A stretch of DNA of 64,000 nt, from contig URER01000005.1 of the NCBI GenBank assembly GCA_900547005.1, forward strand, positions 1 through 64,000, in the 5' to 3' direction. A program made the position numbers and the translations under genes. Each line of letters begins with the position of its first letter. Position 1 is the stretch's first letter. Below are positions 17,035 through 25,183 of this stretch, in pieces. This DNA is from an uncultured Prevotella sp. (GTDB lineage Bacteria > Bacteroidota > Bacteroidia > Bacteroidales > Bacteroidaceae). Under the pieces are notes generated by a model, which was not told the DNA's origin, did no database searches, and saw nothing but the letters and a program-made list of their open reading frames with translations.

Positions 17035-17544
17035 ATGGAAGAAAGCGCATTCGAACAGATAGCAAGGCGCCTGCGGGAGAAAGCAATGACTTCGTGCCGC
17101 TGCCTCGGAATGGATTCCGCAGACGCTGAAGACATCGCACAGGATGTGATGCTGAAGCTCTGGGCAATGCGCAAGGACTTGGATAAGTATAAATCCGTTG
17201 ACTCTCTCGCTGCACTGATGGCGAAACATCTGGCGCTGAACGCGAAACGAGACCGCAAAACGGTTGCCAACGAGGACGCTTTCGGCAGAATCGCAACCGC
17301 CACAGCAGGCCCGGCCGAACGGTTGGAGACCAAAGAAAACGAGGAATGGCTGAAGCGAAAGATGGCCGATCTGCCCACCACGCAGCACACCATATTATAT
17401 ATGAGACAGGTGGAGAGGCGCGACAATCACGAGATAGCACGGATATTGGGAATTGGGGAAACATCGGTGAGCACGCTCTTGGCACGGGCACGGCGCACGC
17501 TGATGGAGGAACTGAGAAAACGACAGGCCATAATAACAACGTAA
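17035..17544 (+). CDS. ECF-type RNA polymerase sigma factor
   Basis: 169 residues with sigma region 2 (MDSADAEDIAQDVMLKLWAMRKDL, ~26-50) and region 4 (LPTTQHTILYMRQVERRDNHEIARILGIGETSVSTLLARARRTLMEEL, ~113-160). The following gene begins 11 bases after its stop and encodes a likely single-pass membrane anti-sigma or sigma-linked protein, so this looks like a stress- or envelope-responsive sigma operon. Confidence 0.92.
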   Translation: MEESAFEQIARRLREKAMTSCRCLGMDSADAEDIAQDVMLKLWAMRKDLDKYKSVDSLAALMAKHLALNAKRDRKTVANEDAFGRIATATAGPAERLETKENEEWLKRKMADLPTTQHTILYMRQVERRDNHEIARILGIGETSVSTLLARARRTLMEELRKRQAIITT

Positions 17545-17555
17545 ACAACGAAGAA

Positions 17556-18302
17556 ATGAAACGATATACTGAAGAATACATAGAACGGCTGTTGGCCAAA
17601 TTCATGGACGGCACAAGCTCCGTGGAGGAGGAAAGCATACTCGGCGAATACTTCCGCACGCAAGGAGGACGTGAGGAATGGGCTGAATACCGCAGGATGT
17701 TCGCCTATTTCGACAGTGGAATGACATCTCTCCCATCCGCTTCGGAGGCTCCCCGCCACGCCGGCCGCAGCCGCAAATATGCCTTGATTGCGCTCAGCGC
17801 AGCCGCCTCGGTTGCCGCTCTCTGCATCATGCTCTTTGCTTCGGCACCCAGAAACGAAGCTGAAATGCAGACGGCACAGGCTGAAACGCCCTTACTAAGG
17901 GGGGCAACAGCTCCCAAGACAAGCGACGGGCAAGCCGAAACGAGCATTGCAGAGCCACAAAAAGAACTTCAACAGAACTCTTACGAGCAGACACCGGCAC
18001 GTCAAAAGTTGCGCGTCAGCAAACCAAAAGACACGCCGAAGGAAGCTGTGGAGCTGCTCATGGAAGCGGAGGAGACACCGAATGATATAGAGGAGGAGAT
18101 ACAGGAGGACCTTCGCAGGCAGCTAACGGAGATTGAAAGAATACACAACGAGATTGCGGAGTACAACAGCAAGCGGATTATGGCTGAGATAAACGCATAC
18201 GAGATAGCCAACGACGTAAGGGAGGAAAACATCTCGGGCGGCGACGCTTCCGACCAGACTCCGAATCTGATAAGATGCCTGCGAGCCGTAACCATGCAAT
18301 AA
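17556..18302 (+). CDS. Putative membrane anti-sigma-like protein
   Basis: 248 residues from the ATG at 17556; an overlapping longer frame runs into the sigma gene and is unlikely. The N-terminal ~50 residues (YTEEYIERLLAKFMDGTSSVEEESILGEYFR) resemble the short zinc-less anti-sigma helix bundle seen beside Bacteroidetes ECF factors. Then come one membrane helix (YALIALSAAASVAALCIMLFA, ~75-95), a low-complexity linker and a C-terminal coiled coil rich in Glu. I infer a regulator of the adjacent sigma factor; no binding motif proves it. Confidence 0.65.
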   Translation: MKRYTEEYIERLLAKFMDGTSSVEEESILGEYFRTQGGREEWAEYRRMFAYFDSGMTSLPSASEAPRHAGRSRKYALIALSAAASVAALCIMLFASAPRNEAEMQTAQAETPLLRGATAPKTSDGQAETSIAEPQKELQQNSYEQTPARQKLRVSKPKDTPKEAVELLMEAEETPNDIEEEIQEDLRRQLTEIERIHNEIAEYNSKRIMAEINAYEIANDVREENISGGDASDQTPNLIRCLRAVTMQ

Positions 18303-18353
18303 AAACATACAAAACTGACAAGAAACATATATAAAAAATATAAGGAGAAAGCT

Positions 18354-19223
18354 ATGAGACAGTACAAGACAACGGCATTATGCCTGCTGATGACTGCCCT
18401 GCCAAGCATGACATGGGCACAGGCAAACGTGAAAGCGGCTTTCGAGAAGTTCCTGAAAAGCTCGAAAGTGGAATACACATCGAAACATTCGCTCGACAAA
18501 GACCCGGAAACAAACAAGAAAGAGGGTCAGATGGATATCTACGAGTATGCCATCGACGCCAAGAACAAGTCGATGATAAAAGACCTTCAGGCGGCTTTCG
18601 AGGCTGATAAGGAAAATGCCTACACGATAGAAAGCGGCACGAATAACGACAAAGGCTCATGGGAAGTGTCGCTCGCAGTGGGCAACGGCAACAAGACAAG
18701 CGTGGGACTCGGCAAGAACAAAGGTGAGAAATATATGTATGCCTGTTTTATCGACCCGGAGGACACCAGTCGCACACATCGTTACGCATACGGGATGTCA
18801 TGGCTTGAACAAGGCAATTACATCACCGGGCGCCTCGTCGTGACCTACGCCACGACCCTGAAATACCGACAGAGCAGCACGTCATTGAGTAGTGTCGTTA
18901 CAACAAACGGGAAAAGAATAGTAACTAAAAACGGCAATACCATCATCACGACAATAGACTATTCGAACGAGAACAAGAACGATACCATCGAATGGATGAC
19001 TAATTTTCAGAACTACACAAGGGTTATGAAAGACAACCTGAAGTATAAGAAGAACGGCAGTTCACTAATCGTGAACGAGATATACAAGATGTGCAAGAAC
19101 GCTCCCAAGCTGCCTTCCGCCGAGAAATCGCTCGTTGTCAGCGAGATAAAGAGGCTCCAACAGATGCTTGGCGACGACTTTCAGAAGCAGCTTCTAAGTA
19201 TCTCCATCGAGAGCCTGAGATAA
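18354..19223 (+). CDS. Secreted protein of unknown function in the ECF sigma operon
   Basis: 289 residues. MRQYKTTALCLLMTALPSMTWAQ is a signal peptide ending in AQ. The mature part is polar with many Asn, Lys and Ser and no motif I recognise; the C-terminal ~60 residues look helical (SAEKSLVVSEIKRLQQMLGDDFQKQLL). It follows the anti-sigma-like gene by 51 bases with no terminator between, so it is probably the effector or target of the sigma system. I cannot assign a family. Confidence 0.7.
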   Translation: MRQYKTTALCLLMTALPSMTWAQANVKAAFEKFLKSSKVEYTSKHSLDKDPETNKKEGQMDIYEYAIDAKNKSMIKDLQAAFEADKENAYTIESGTNNDKGSWEVSLAVGNGNKTSVGLGKNKGEKYMYACFIDPEDTSRTHRYAYGMSWLEQGNYITGRLVVTYATTLKYRQSSTSLSSVVTTNGKRIVTKNGNTIITTIDYSNENKNDTIEWMTNFQNYTRVMKDNLKYKKNGSSLIVNEIYKMCKNAPKLPSAEKSLVVSEIKRLQQMLGDDFQKQLLSISIESLR

Positions 19224-19275
19224 TATCAAAAAGACCATTAGCGGTTGCAAGAGCTATTAAAATACGTTCTATTCC

Positions 19276-19310
19276 TTTGACAATATGGAAATAAAATGAT
19301 ATATTTGCAG
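19276..19310 (+). promoter_or_regulatory. Promoter of the AlaX-like gene with both -33 and -7 elements
   Basis: TTTG at about 19276 is followed after ~20 bases by TATATTTG (about 19302-19309), matching the Bacteroidetes TTTG-N19-21-TAnnTTTG arrangement closely. Confidence 0.7.
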
Positions 19311-19365
19311 GCGTAAAGAGTTAAGAACAAGGCAAATAGGACAAAAAGACAAAGGAAAGGCAATC

Positions 19366-19866
19366 ATGGAACAGGAATATATACTGAACGAACACAACAA
19401 GGAGGAGTTTCCGCCGAGCCATACGGCGGAGCATCTTCTTAACCAAACGATGATAAGGATGTTCGGATGCGAGCGGTCGCGCAATGCGCACATCGAACGG
19501 AAGAAAAGCAAGATAAGCTATATCATCGACCACAAGCCCGACCGCAAGGAAGAAAAGGAGATTGAACGGCGCATGAACGAGCTTATAGCGGAGGATTTGC
19601 CCGTTACATTCGAGTTTGTTTCGAGAACCGAACTAACGGAGGAAAGTACGGCGGAGGGCGGCCGTTTTGCCGGAGTTTCGCTTGAACGTCTTCCGTCTGA
19701 CGCATCGGAAACCATCCGACTTGTGCGCATCGGCGACTACGACGTGTGTCCCTGCATAGGCAAACACGTGCGCTCAACGGGGCAAATCGGGCGTTTCGAA
19801 ATGCTCGGAACCAACTGGGACGAGGAGAAACGGTCGTTCCGAGTGAGGTTCAAGGTGGTTCAGTAA
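19366..19866 (+). CDS. AlaX-like free-standing tRNA-editing protein (SAD domain)
   Basis: 166 residues. The HxxxH zinc motif is HTAEH (~20) and the second pair is in CPCIGKHVRSTGQIGRFEM (Cys..His, ~133), the layout of the second additional domain of alanyl/threonyl-tRNA synthetases. Such proteins hydrolyse mischarged Ser- or Gly-tRNA(Ala). The length is short for AlaX and lacks the N-terminal beta barrel, so it is a minimal SAD-only form. It is transcribed from its own promoter at ~19300. Confidence 0.8.
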   Translation: MEQEYILNEHNKEEFPPSHTAEHLLNQTMIRMFGCERSRNAHIERKKSKISYIIDHKPDRKEEKEIERRMNELIAEDLPVTFEFVSRTELTEESTAEGGRFAGVSLERLPSDASETIRLVRIGDYDVCPCIGKHVRSTGQIGRFEMLGTNWDEEKRSFRVRFKVVQ

Positions 19867-19867
19867 A

Positions 19868-19911
19868 ACAAAGCCTCACCCCCAACCCCTCCCCAAAAGG
19901 GAGGGGAGTGA
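19868..19911. repeat. Dispersed CACCCCCAACCCCTC / GGGAGGGGAGTG repeat, copy 1
   Basis: AAGCCTCACCCCCAACCCCT then CCCCAAAAGGGAGGGGAGTG. A direct copy lies at 20847-20888, so the two bracket aguB in the same orientation. The inner part can form a CCCTCCCC/GGGGAGGG-type hairpin. Confidence 0.85.
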
Positions 19912-19948
19912 TTACTCTTTATTAGTTTTTACGTCCTAAAAATAGCTA

Positions 19949-20824
19949 TTAGTCAATGAAGCGGCGGGTTATTTCGCCGTAGTTCTCGATGCGGCGGTCG
20001 CGCAGGAAAGGCCACCAACGGCGCACCTGCTCACTGTGTTTCAGGTCGACGTCCACCACTTTGCGCTGTTCCTCGACCGCCGAAGCACGCCAAAGGAACT
20101 CGCCCTGCGGTCCGGCAACGAAGCTGCTGCCCCAAAACTGAATGCCGTTGGTCTGTCCAGAGGGATCAGGCTCATGTCCGACACGGTTCACCGATATTAC
20201 CGGCAGACCGTTTGCAACGGCATGACCGCGCTGAACGGTGATCCAAGCCTCGCGCTGCCTCTCCTGCTCCTCGGCGCTGTCGCTGCTTTCGAAGCCTATC
20301 GCCGTGGAATAGATGAGCATATCCGCACCACGGAGAGCCATCAACCGGGCTGCCTCCGGATACCATTGATCCCAGCAGACAAGCACTCCGAGCCTGCCAA
20401 CAGACGTATTTATCGGCTCGAAACCGATGTCACCGGGCGTGAAATAGAACTTCTCGTAATACGCCGGGTCATCGGGGATGTGCATCTTGCGATACTTTCC
20501 CGCTATCGTTCCATCGCGTTCAATCACTACGGCAGTGTTATGATAAAGCCCCGCAGCCCTTCTTTCAAACAAGGAGGTAACAATCACCACACCATATTTG
20601 CGCGCCTGCTCGCCGAAGAAGTCGGTAGATGGGCCGGGAATAGGCTCGGCGAGGTCAAAATTATCAACATTTTCCACCTGACAGAAGTACAGGGAGTTGT
20701 GCAGTTCCTGCAAAACCACAAGCTCCGCGCCCTGTTCTGCCACCTCGCGAATGCCGTCGGCAAGTCGCCGTTTGTTGTCTTCTATGTCTGCAACATTGTG
20801 TTGCTGGATTATTCCTATCTTCAT
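19949..20824 (-). CDS. aguB: N-carbamoylputrescine amidase
   Basis: 291 residues of the nitrilase fold with the Glu-Lys-Cys triad: Glu in LVVLQELHNSLYF (~43), Lys in KYRKMHIPDDP (~118) and Cys in GVLVCWDQWYPEAARL (~150). PDDPAYYEKFYFTPGD and RRIENYGEITRRF are characteristic of plant/bacterial AguB. It releases putrescine, CO2 and ammonia from N-carbamoylputrescine. It lies downstream of the agmatine deiminase gene, completing agmatine-to-putrescine conversion. Confidence 0.95.
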   Translation of the reverse strand: MKIGIIQQHNVADIEDNKRRLADGIREVAEQGAELVVLQELHNSLYFCQVENVDNFDLAEPIPGPSTDFFGEQARKYGVVIVTSLFERRAAGLYHNTAVVIERDGTIAGKYRKMHIPDDPAYYEKFYFTPGDIGFEPINTSVGRLGVLVCWDQWYPEAARLMALRGADMLIYSTAIGFESSDSAEEQERQREAWITVQRGHAVANGLPVISVNRVGHEPDPSGQTNGIQFWGSSFVAGPQGEFLWRASAVEEQRKVVDVDLKHSEQVRRWWPFLRDRRIENYGEITRRFID

Positions 20825-20846
20825 TTCTTGTAGTGTTATATAAAAA

Positions 20847-20888
20847 GCCTCACCCCCAACCCCTCTCCAAAAGAGAGGGGAGTGATTA
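20847..20888. repeat. Dispersed CACCCCCAACCCCTC repeat, copy 2
   Basis: AAAGCCTCACCCCCAACCCC then TCTCCAAAAGAGAGGGGAGTG, near-identical to 19868-19911, located between aguA and aguB. Confidence 0.85.
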
Positions 20889-20906
20889 GCCTTTATTATT
20901 ATGTTA

Positions 20907-20982
20907 TAGGGAGTGATAGGGTTTTATAGGGTCTTATAGGATTATCGTATAACTCCCTATCGCTCCCTATCACTCCCTATTA
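20907..20982. repeat. 10-bp periodic inverted structure between aguA and aguB
   Basis: Repeats of ATAGGG(N4) on the left and CTCCCTAT(N) on the right, both with a 10-bp period. The arms GGGAGTGATAGGG and CCCTATCACTCCC are exactly complementary and enclose ~40 bases. This could be an mRNA hairpin or processing site within the agu transcript. Confidence 0.75.
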
Positions 20983-22011
20983 TCTTTCAGGAAACTGCAT
21001 TGTGCAGCAATGGAGCGAACCATGTTGCACAATCACCGCGCGACTGTCAATGCCTATTATCTCTCTGTCGGGGAATGCTCCGCCGATGATGCGCATGGCC
21101 TCGGCATCCTTTCCCGGCTGTCCGTAAGTAGGAACGAGCACCGCACCATTAAGTATCACGAAGTTGGCGTAGGTCGCCGGAAGTCGCTCTCCGTCCTCAA
21201 TGATAGCGTCGGGCATGGGCAGGCGCAACAGATTATAAGGCTCGCCGGAAGCCGTCCGCAGCTCTTTCAGTTGACGTTCCAAGCATCGGAAATCCTCAAA
21301 CTGCTCATCGTCGGGGTCGTCAGAGGCCATATATAATAAGGTGTCGTTGGGCGCAAGGCGCACGATTGTGTCGATATGGCCGTCTGTATCGTCGCCCACG
21401 AGGTTGCCATAATCGAGCCACAGCACCCTGTCGGCACACAAATCAGCTTTTAACCGAGCCTCAATCTGCTCCTTAGTCATAGGCTGGTTGCGATTAGGAG
21501 CAAGCAGACACTGGCTCGTTGTGATTATCGTACCGCGCCCGTCGCTCTCTATAGAACCGCCTTCGAGCACGAAATCGAGCCTGTCCGCATAGTCGCCGCT
21601 CAGCGTTTCCTTCAACTTAGTGTTTATGGCGTTGTCCTTTTCGGCCGCAAACTTCATGCCCCAGCCGTTGAAACAATAGTCGAGCAGGCACTTACCGTCA
21701 TCCGAAACAAGCGTGATGAAACCGTGGTCGCGCGCCCAAGTGTCGTTTGTGTCGCACTCAAAGAATGTAATCCGCGCCATCTCCGCATCTCCAAGATACT
21801 CCGAAAGCATGGCGCGAAGGCTGTCCGCAGACTTCTGCGTAACGATAAGCAAGCGTTCGCGGCGTGCTATCTCGCGCGCCATATTCAGGTAAACCTCCGT
21901 TATCCGGTCTAAGATTGGAGCCCAATCGGTGTTCTCATGCGGCCATGTCAGTTGCATGAAATCCTGTCTCTCCCACTCCGCCGGCAGTCTGTAATTGTTT
22001 CTTTCCATCAT
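20980..22011 (-). CDS. aguA: Agmatine deiminase
   Basis: 343 residues from the first of two adjacent ATGs at 22011/22008; a longer frame is open but lacks support. Family landmarks are RLPAEWERQDFMQLTWPHENTDW at the N-terminus, DTNDTWARDHGFI with the substrate Asp, LEGGSIESDGRGTIITTSQCLL and the catalytic Cys in GSLHCCTMQFP near the C-terminus. It converts agmatine to N-carbamoylputrescine. With aguB downstream it supplies putrescine. A -7 box lies 9-16 bases upstream. Confidence 0.95.
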   Translation of the reverse strand: MMERNNYRLPAEWERQDFMQLTWPHENTDWAPILDRITEVYLNMAREIARRERLLIVTQKSADSLRAMLSEYLGDAEMARITFFECDTNDTWARDHGFITLVSDDGKCLLDYCFNGWGMKFAAEKDNAINTKLKETLSGDYADRLDFVLEGGSIESDGRGTIITTSQCLLAPNRNQPMTKEQIEARLKADLCADRVLWLDYGNLVGDDTDGHIDTIVRLAPNDTLLYMASDDPDDEQFEDFRCLERQLKELRTASGEPYNLLRLPMPDAIIEDGERLPATYANFVILNGAVLVPTYGQPGKDAEAMRIIGGAFPDREIIGIDSRAVIVQHGSLHCCTMQFPER

Positions 22012-22019
22012 ATTAATTG

Positions 22020-22027
22020 CAAAATTA
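22020..22027 (-). promoter_or_regulatory. -7 box for aguA
   Basis: Minus strand TAATTTTG very close to the start codons at 22011/22008, implying a very short leader. Confidence 0.5.
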
Positions 22028-22075
22028 CAATATTTTGGTGAAACGGCAAGCAAAGGAGGCCGTTTTTAGACAATA

Positions 22076-22114
22076 CAAAAAATCCCCGACAAGCACAGAA
22101 ATGCCTATCGGGGA
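22076..22114 (-). terminator. Terminator after the GH13 gene
   Basis: TCGGGGA/TCCCCGA (7 bp, perfect) around an 18-base loop, followed on the minus strand by TTTTTT, 23 bases past the GH13 stop. Confidence 0.7.
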
Positions 22115-22136
22115 CAACGCTCCATTTACAGAACAC

Positions 22137-23855
22137 TTACTTCTCTGTATCTTTGCAAGCCTTGATTACAGCCACATTATGTTCGTATTTCGGGAAAGAA
22201 ACCTTGCCGTCCTTCACCACGGCGGTCTGTTCTGTGTAGAGTTCCATGACTTTTGTACCGTCGGCAAACTCTCCTGCCACGTCGATAGCCTGCCATTCGT
22301 TTGGCATCAGACGCAACAATATCTTGTCGTTGCCGTCATAACGCACGCAGGTATGGGTGTCGATAGTGCGCTGACGGCCTGTTCCGATAACCGGATTGGC
22401 GCGCCTTATCTTGCCGAGTTTACAGAAATGAGCGAACTGTTCCTTGTTTATGTCGTTCCAATCCATATCCGAACGGAACGCCTGGTCGCCGTCTACGTTC
22501 AGCCGGGCCTCGGTCAGTTTACGTCCGGTCTCGTCTCCATAGAACACCTGCGCCACACCGGGAGAAAGCAGAAGTGCCGTTCCGCAATCAATCATATTAT
22601 CCATATCGGCCTCACGATGATAGGAGTTGTTCAGGTAATTGAACGGGTGCCAATTCTTATGAGCCGCCACACTGTCGGCGTATGCCTGCCAAACATATAC
22701 TATTCCGTCCAAATCGCCGTGCTTGGGGAAGTAGAAGTTCACCAGACTTGAGAAGCCGGCAACTGCATAATCAGGCTTGTAGTCAATCGAAGCGCAGTCG
22801 TAATCACCTGTCATATAGAATTTATCGGTCCACGCCGAAGCCGGGTCTGCGGGATGGGCAGCACGCCATTTGCCGAGCGCAGCATTGCAGGCAGCGTTCA
22901 GTTCCTGCCATCTGTTCATGCGGACGTTCTCCACTATGTCGCAACGGAAGCCGTCGATGCCGAACTCCTCCACCCACGACGCAATCCATGCGATGAGATA
23001 TTGCGACGGACTCCAGTCGCGGTTCTTGCGCAACTTGCGTGCCGACGGGTTCACCCACGCATCGTTCTTCTTGCCTTCCATTTTCCATTTGCGCTGCAAG
23101 AAGGCCGGAATCTTAACCGTTTCGTTGCTCTCGTCCTTGAAATCGGGCATACCGTAGAGCGTCGCTTCGAGCGGATTGCTCTCGTCCCAACCCTCGTCCG
23201 GCATACGCACCCAGCCGCGATCGTACCATCCATTCCACTCCAAGCGCTTCTCAAAGAACTTGTCATAGCTCCATTCGCGAATGTGCTGCGCAGCCTCTTC
23301 GGCTGTATATCCGGTCTCGGCGAAGCCATACTGCACGGCATCGAGCAACGTGGGATAGCCCGGATCGTTAAGGTTTGCACCCAGCATCACACGTATTCCC
23401 TGAGCGTGGAGCGTATCCACAAGCTCACGGAACTCCGCCACCGTACCGTAATTCTTGTCAATCTGCGTGTAGTCGAGCGGATAATAGCCGTGATAACCAT
23501 AGTGCGGGAAGTCGTTCACCGGCCCGCTGCCGGTCATCCAACCGTGTATCTGCTCATATACATCGGTCATCCAAACCACGTCGATGCCCATGCTGGTGAA
23601 GTATCCCTCCTTTGCTTTAGCCAGCATTCCCTTGAAATCTCCGCCGTGGAAGGTAGCGGCATTAAGCCGTTCGCTGCCGTAGTCAACCCTCCGGCCATAG
23701 TTTATGTCGTTCAGAGTGTCACCGTTGCAAAAGCGGTCGGTAATAACAAAGTAAACTGTTGCGTTGCCCCAAGTGAAGTCTTTCTTAGCACTTGCGGCAA
23801 AAATCTGAAGTCCGCACAGGACAAACAGGGTCATAAAATAAATTCGTTTCATCAT
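22137..23855 (-). CDS. GH13 alpha-amylase-family secreted protein with unusual catalytic positions
   Basis: 572 residues with a signal peptide (MMKRIYFMTLFVLCGLQIFAASA). The (beta/alpha)8 barrel and C-terminal domain are recognisable: YFVITDRFCNGD, FHGGDFKGMLAK, GYHGYYPLDYTQID, the nucleophile in GIDGFRCDIVENV (~300) and LLLSPGVAQVFYGDETGR (~430). Against MalS-like amylases the acid/base Glu position (xTGExW) reads MTGDYD (~350), and the usual NHD motif of region IV reads LNNSYHREAD (~412). So only one of three catalytic carboxylates is clearly in place, though one or both shifts may be compensated. The likely role is starch or maltodextrin handling in the periplasm. Next upstream is a LuxR regulator with its own promoter. 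Confidence 0.85.
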   Translation of the reverse strand: MMKRIYFMTLFVLCGLQIFAASAKKDFTWGNATVYFVITDRFCNGDTLNDINYGRRVDYGSERLNAATFHGGDFKGMLAKAKEGYFTSMGIDVVWMTDVYEQIHGWMTGSGPVNDFPHYGYHGYYPLDYTQIDKNYGTVAEFRELVDTLHAQGIRVMLGANLNDPGYPTLLDAVQYGFAETGYTAEEAAQHIREWSYDKFFEKRLEWNGWYDRGWVRMPDEGWDESNPLEATLYGMPDFKDESNETVKIPAFLQRKWKMEGKKNDAWVNPSARKLRKNRDWSPSQYLIAWIASWVEEFGIDGFRCDIVENVRMNRWQELNAACNAALGKWRAAHPADPASAWTDKFYMTGDYDCASIDYKPDYAVAGFSSLVNFYFPKHGDLDGIVYVWQAYADSVAAHKNWHPFNYLNNSYHREADMDNMIDCGTALLLSPGVAQVFYGDETGRKLTEARLNVDGDQAFRSDMDWNDINKEQFAHFCKLGKIRRANPVIGTGRQRTIDTHTCVRYDGNDKILLRLMPNEWQAIDVAGEFADGTKVMELYTEQTAVVKDGKVSFPKYEHNVAVIKACKDTEK

Positions 23856-23871
23856 TCTAAAAAGTTTGATG

Positions 23872-23879
23872 CAAAGTTA
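23872..23879 (-). promoter_or_regulatory. -7 box for the GH13 gene
   Basis: Minus strand TAACTTTG, 16 bases before the ATG. Confidence 0.6.
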
Positions 23880-23926
23880 CCCTGTTTGTTCCATATATAA
23901 AATACTGATTTATAACCAAAAAACGG

Positions 23927-24700
23927 TTATATCAGCTTCATCGCCTTAGCCGCCATGATGGCCTCGACGGAATTTCCGACACTCAGTTTTTCGAGTATGT
24001 TCTGACGGTGACGGTTCACGGTATGTATGCTTATGTTCAGCAAATCGGCTATCTGCTTGCTCGGTTTTCCGTCCATTATGAGTCTCAGAATTTCCTTTTC
24101 GCGCGCCGAAAGAATCTGTTTTTTCATGTCCGAAAATGCCAGCGCCACGACCTCGCCCGTATTATTATTAATAATGTGTGGGCAAATGCCTGTGCTGCCG
24201 ACACCGTCCGAAGCCAAGTCGTAGCAGCAGAGGATGAGCCAGATGCTTCCCGAGGGCGACGGTTGCAGTATCTGCGTACTGTTGTTTACGAAGATATAAT
24301 TTCCATCACGGCCTTTAATGCGTATCCGGCACGTTGCCTTATAGCCGAGTTTCTCGTCTCCCGGCAGAGCATCTACATACTTAAAGAACTCATATTCAAG
24401 CATTCTCTTCTCCACAAGGTCTTCAGGATGAAGTCTGTTATATATCAAATCCTCATCGCTCGAATTGAGAACCTTATACAATGTGGCGGTGTTGCTGATG
24501 CCGAGTAGCGAAGCGAACGCTCCGCCATAGAGGTAGCAGCAGTCTGAAGCAGCATCGGTAATCACAGCGCAAGCATTGTTCAGTCCCACCAATGCGCTCA
24601 CCCTACCCTTGCACACCTCGAGTAGCGCACTGTCAAGATGTTCGTTTTCCAGATGCTGCGACTGATATATCTGGTTCAGTTCCTTTCTCAGTATATCCAT
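23927..24700 (-). CDS. LuxR-family regulator with N-terminal PAS-like sensor
   Basis: 257 residues. The C-terminus is a clear LuxR/GerE helix-turn-helix (LSAREKEILRLIMDGKPSKQIADLLNISIHTVNRHRQNILEKL). The N-terminal ~170 residues look like a PAS fold (YLYGGAFASLLGI... LHPEDLVEKRMLEYEFFKYV... GYKATCRIRIKGRDGNYIFVNNSTQIL). This type is common in Bacteroidetes and usually senses metabolites or redox state; the ligand here is unknown. It has its own -7 box at 24761 and faces the GH13 gene in the same direction. Confidence 0.9.
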   Translation of the reverse strand: MDILRKELNQIYQSQHLENEHLDSALLEVCKGRVSALVGLNNACAVITDAASDCCYLYGGAFASLLGISNTATLYKVLNSSDEDLIYNRLHPEDLVEKRMLEYEFFKYVDALPGDEKLGYKATCRIRIKGRDGNYIFVNNSTQILQPSPSGSIWLILCCYDLASDGVGSTGICPHIINNNTGEVVALAFSDMKKQILSAREKEILRLIMDGKPSKQIADLLNISIHTVNRHRQNILEKLSVGNSVEAIMAAKAMKLI

Positions 24701-24760
24701 AGGTCTTTTCTTTTTTCCGCCGACGCTATTCGCTTACGGGCGTTCACGTTTTGGGATATA

Positions 24761-24768
24761 CAAAGATA
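24761..24768 (-). promoter_or_regulatory. -7 box for the LuxR-family gene
   Basis: Minus strand TATCTTTG, 60 bases upstream of the start codon. Confidence 0.55.
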
Positions 24769-24893
24769 GTGTTTTTAATTAAAAGCCGATGGATATGTGG
24801 CAATTATTTTACAAATGCTCTTATAACACGGCAAATCCCCGACAGACACTTGAAATGCCTCCCAGGGATTGACGTTCTGCCGCGGAACTGCGC

Positions 24894-25085
24894 TCAGTCC
24901 CACAGCGATTTATGCTCTTTTTCGGGTTGTTCGTCTTCATATTCATCCCAAAACCAACTGCCATGTTGTTTTGCGTCGCCTTCCGTAACGGAATTTGACG
25001 CGTCCAACGGCAAATCTACCATCATTGCGTCGGGTATCGGAACCACCGCTACTATGAGCGGACACTGATATGTTTTCTTCTTCAT
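24894..25085 (-). CDS. Small acidic-tailed protein of unknown function
   Basis: 63 residues: a basic start (MKKKTYQCP), a short hydrophobic stretch (LIVAVVPIPDAMMVDLPL) and a very acidic, aromatic C-terminus (WFWDEYEDEQPEKEHKSLWD). Similar small proteins beginning MKKK..P with an acidic tail are common and uncharacterised in Prevotella (recollection, not searched). It sits just after a relic of a secreted-protein C-terminus and downstream of a good -7 box at 25176. Confidence 0.6.
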   Translation of the reverse strand: MKKKTYQCPLIVAVVPIPDAMMVDLPLDASNSVTEGDAKQHGSWFWDEYEDEQPEKEHKSLWD

Positions 25086-25091
25086 CGCTTT

Positions 25092-25160
25092 CTATTTTAA
25101 TATATATTTCTTGCCGTTCTTCACGTAAATGCCTTTGCCGAGGACTTTCTGTCGCTCACT
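25092..25160 (-). pseudogene. Relic of a C-terminal tail of a secreted protein
   Basis: Between stop codons this frame encodes a short stretch ending GKGIYVKNGKKYILK and a stop. That is the typical end of sorting-domain (type IX) tails. There is no start codon and a TAG lies directly upstream, so only the last ~22 codons of a larger gene seem to survive, fused behind the -7 box at 25176. Confidence 0.55.
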
Positions 25161-25175
25161 CTATAAGTTTTGCTG

Positions 25176-25183
25176 CAAAGTTA
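25176..25183 (-). promoter_or_regulatory. -7 box upstream of the relic and the small protein
   Basis: Minus strand TAACTTTG about 90 bases before the ATG of the 63-residue gene. Confidence 0.55.

Noticed and set aside
24834..24875. Terminator downstream of the small protein
   Set aside because: AATCCC/GGGATT pairing is short and not followed by a T-run; similarity to the sequence at 22083 is noted but not enough.
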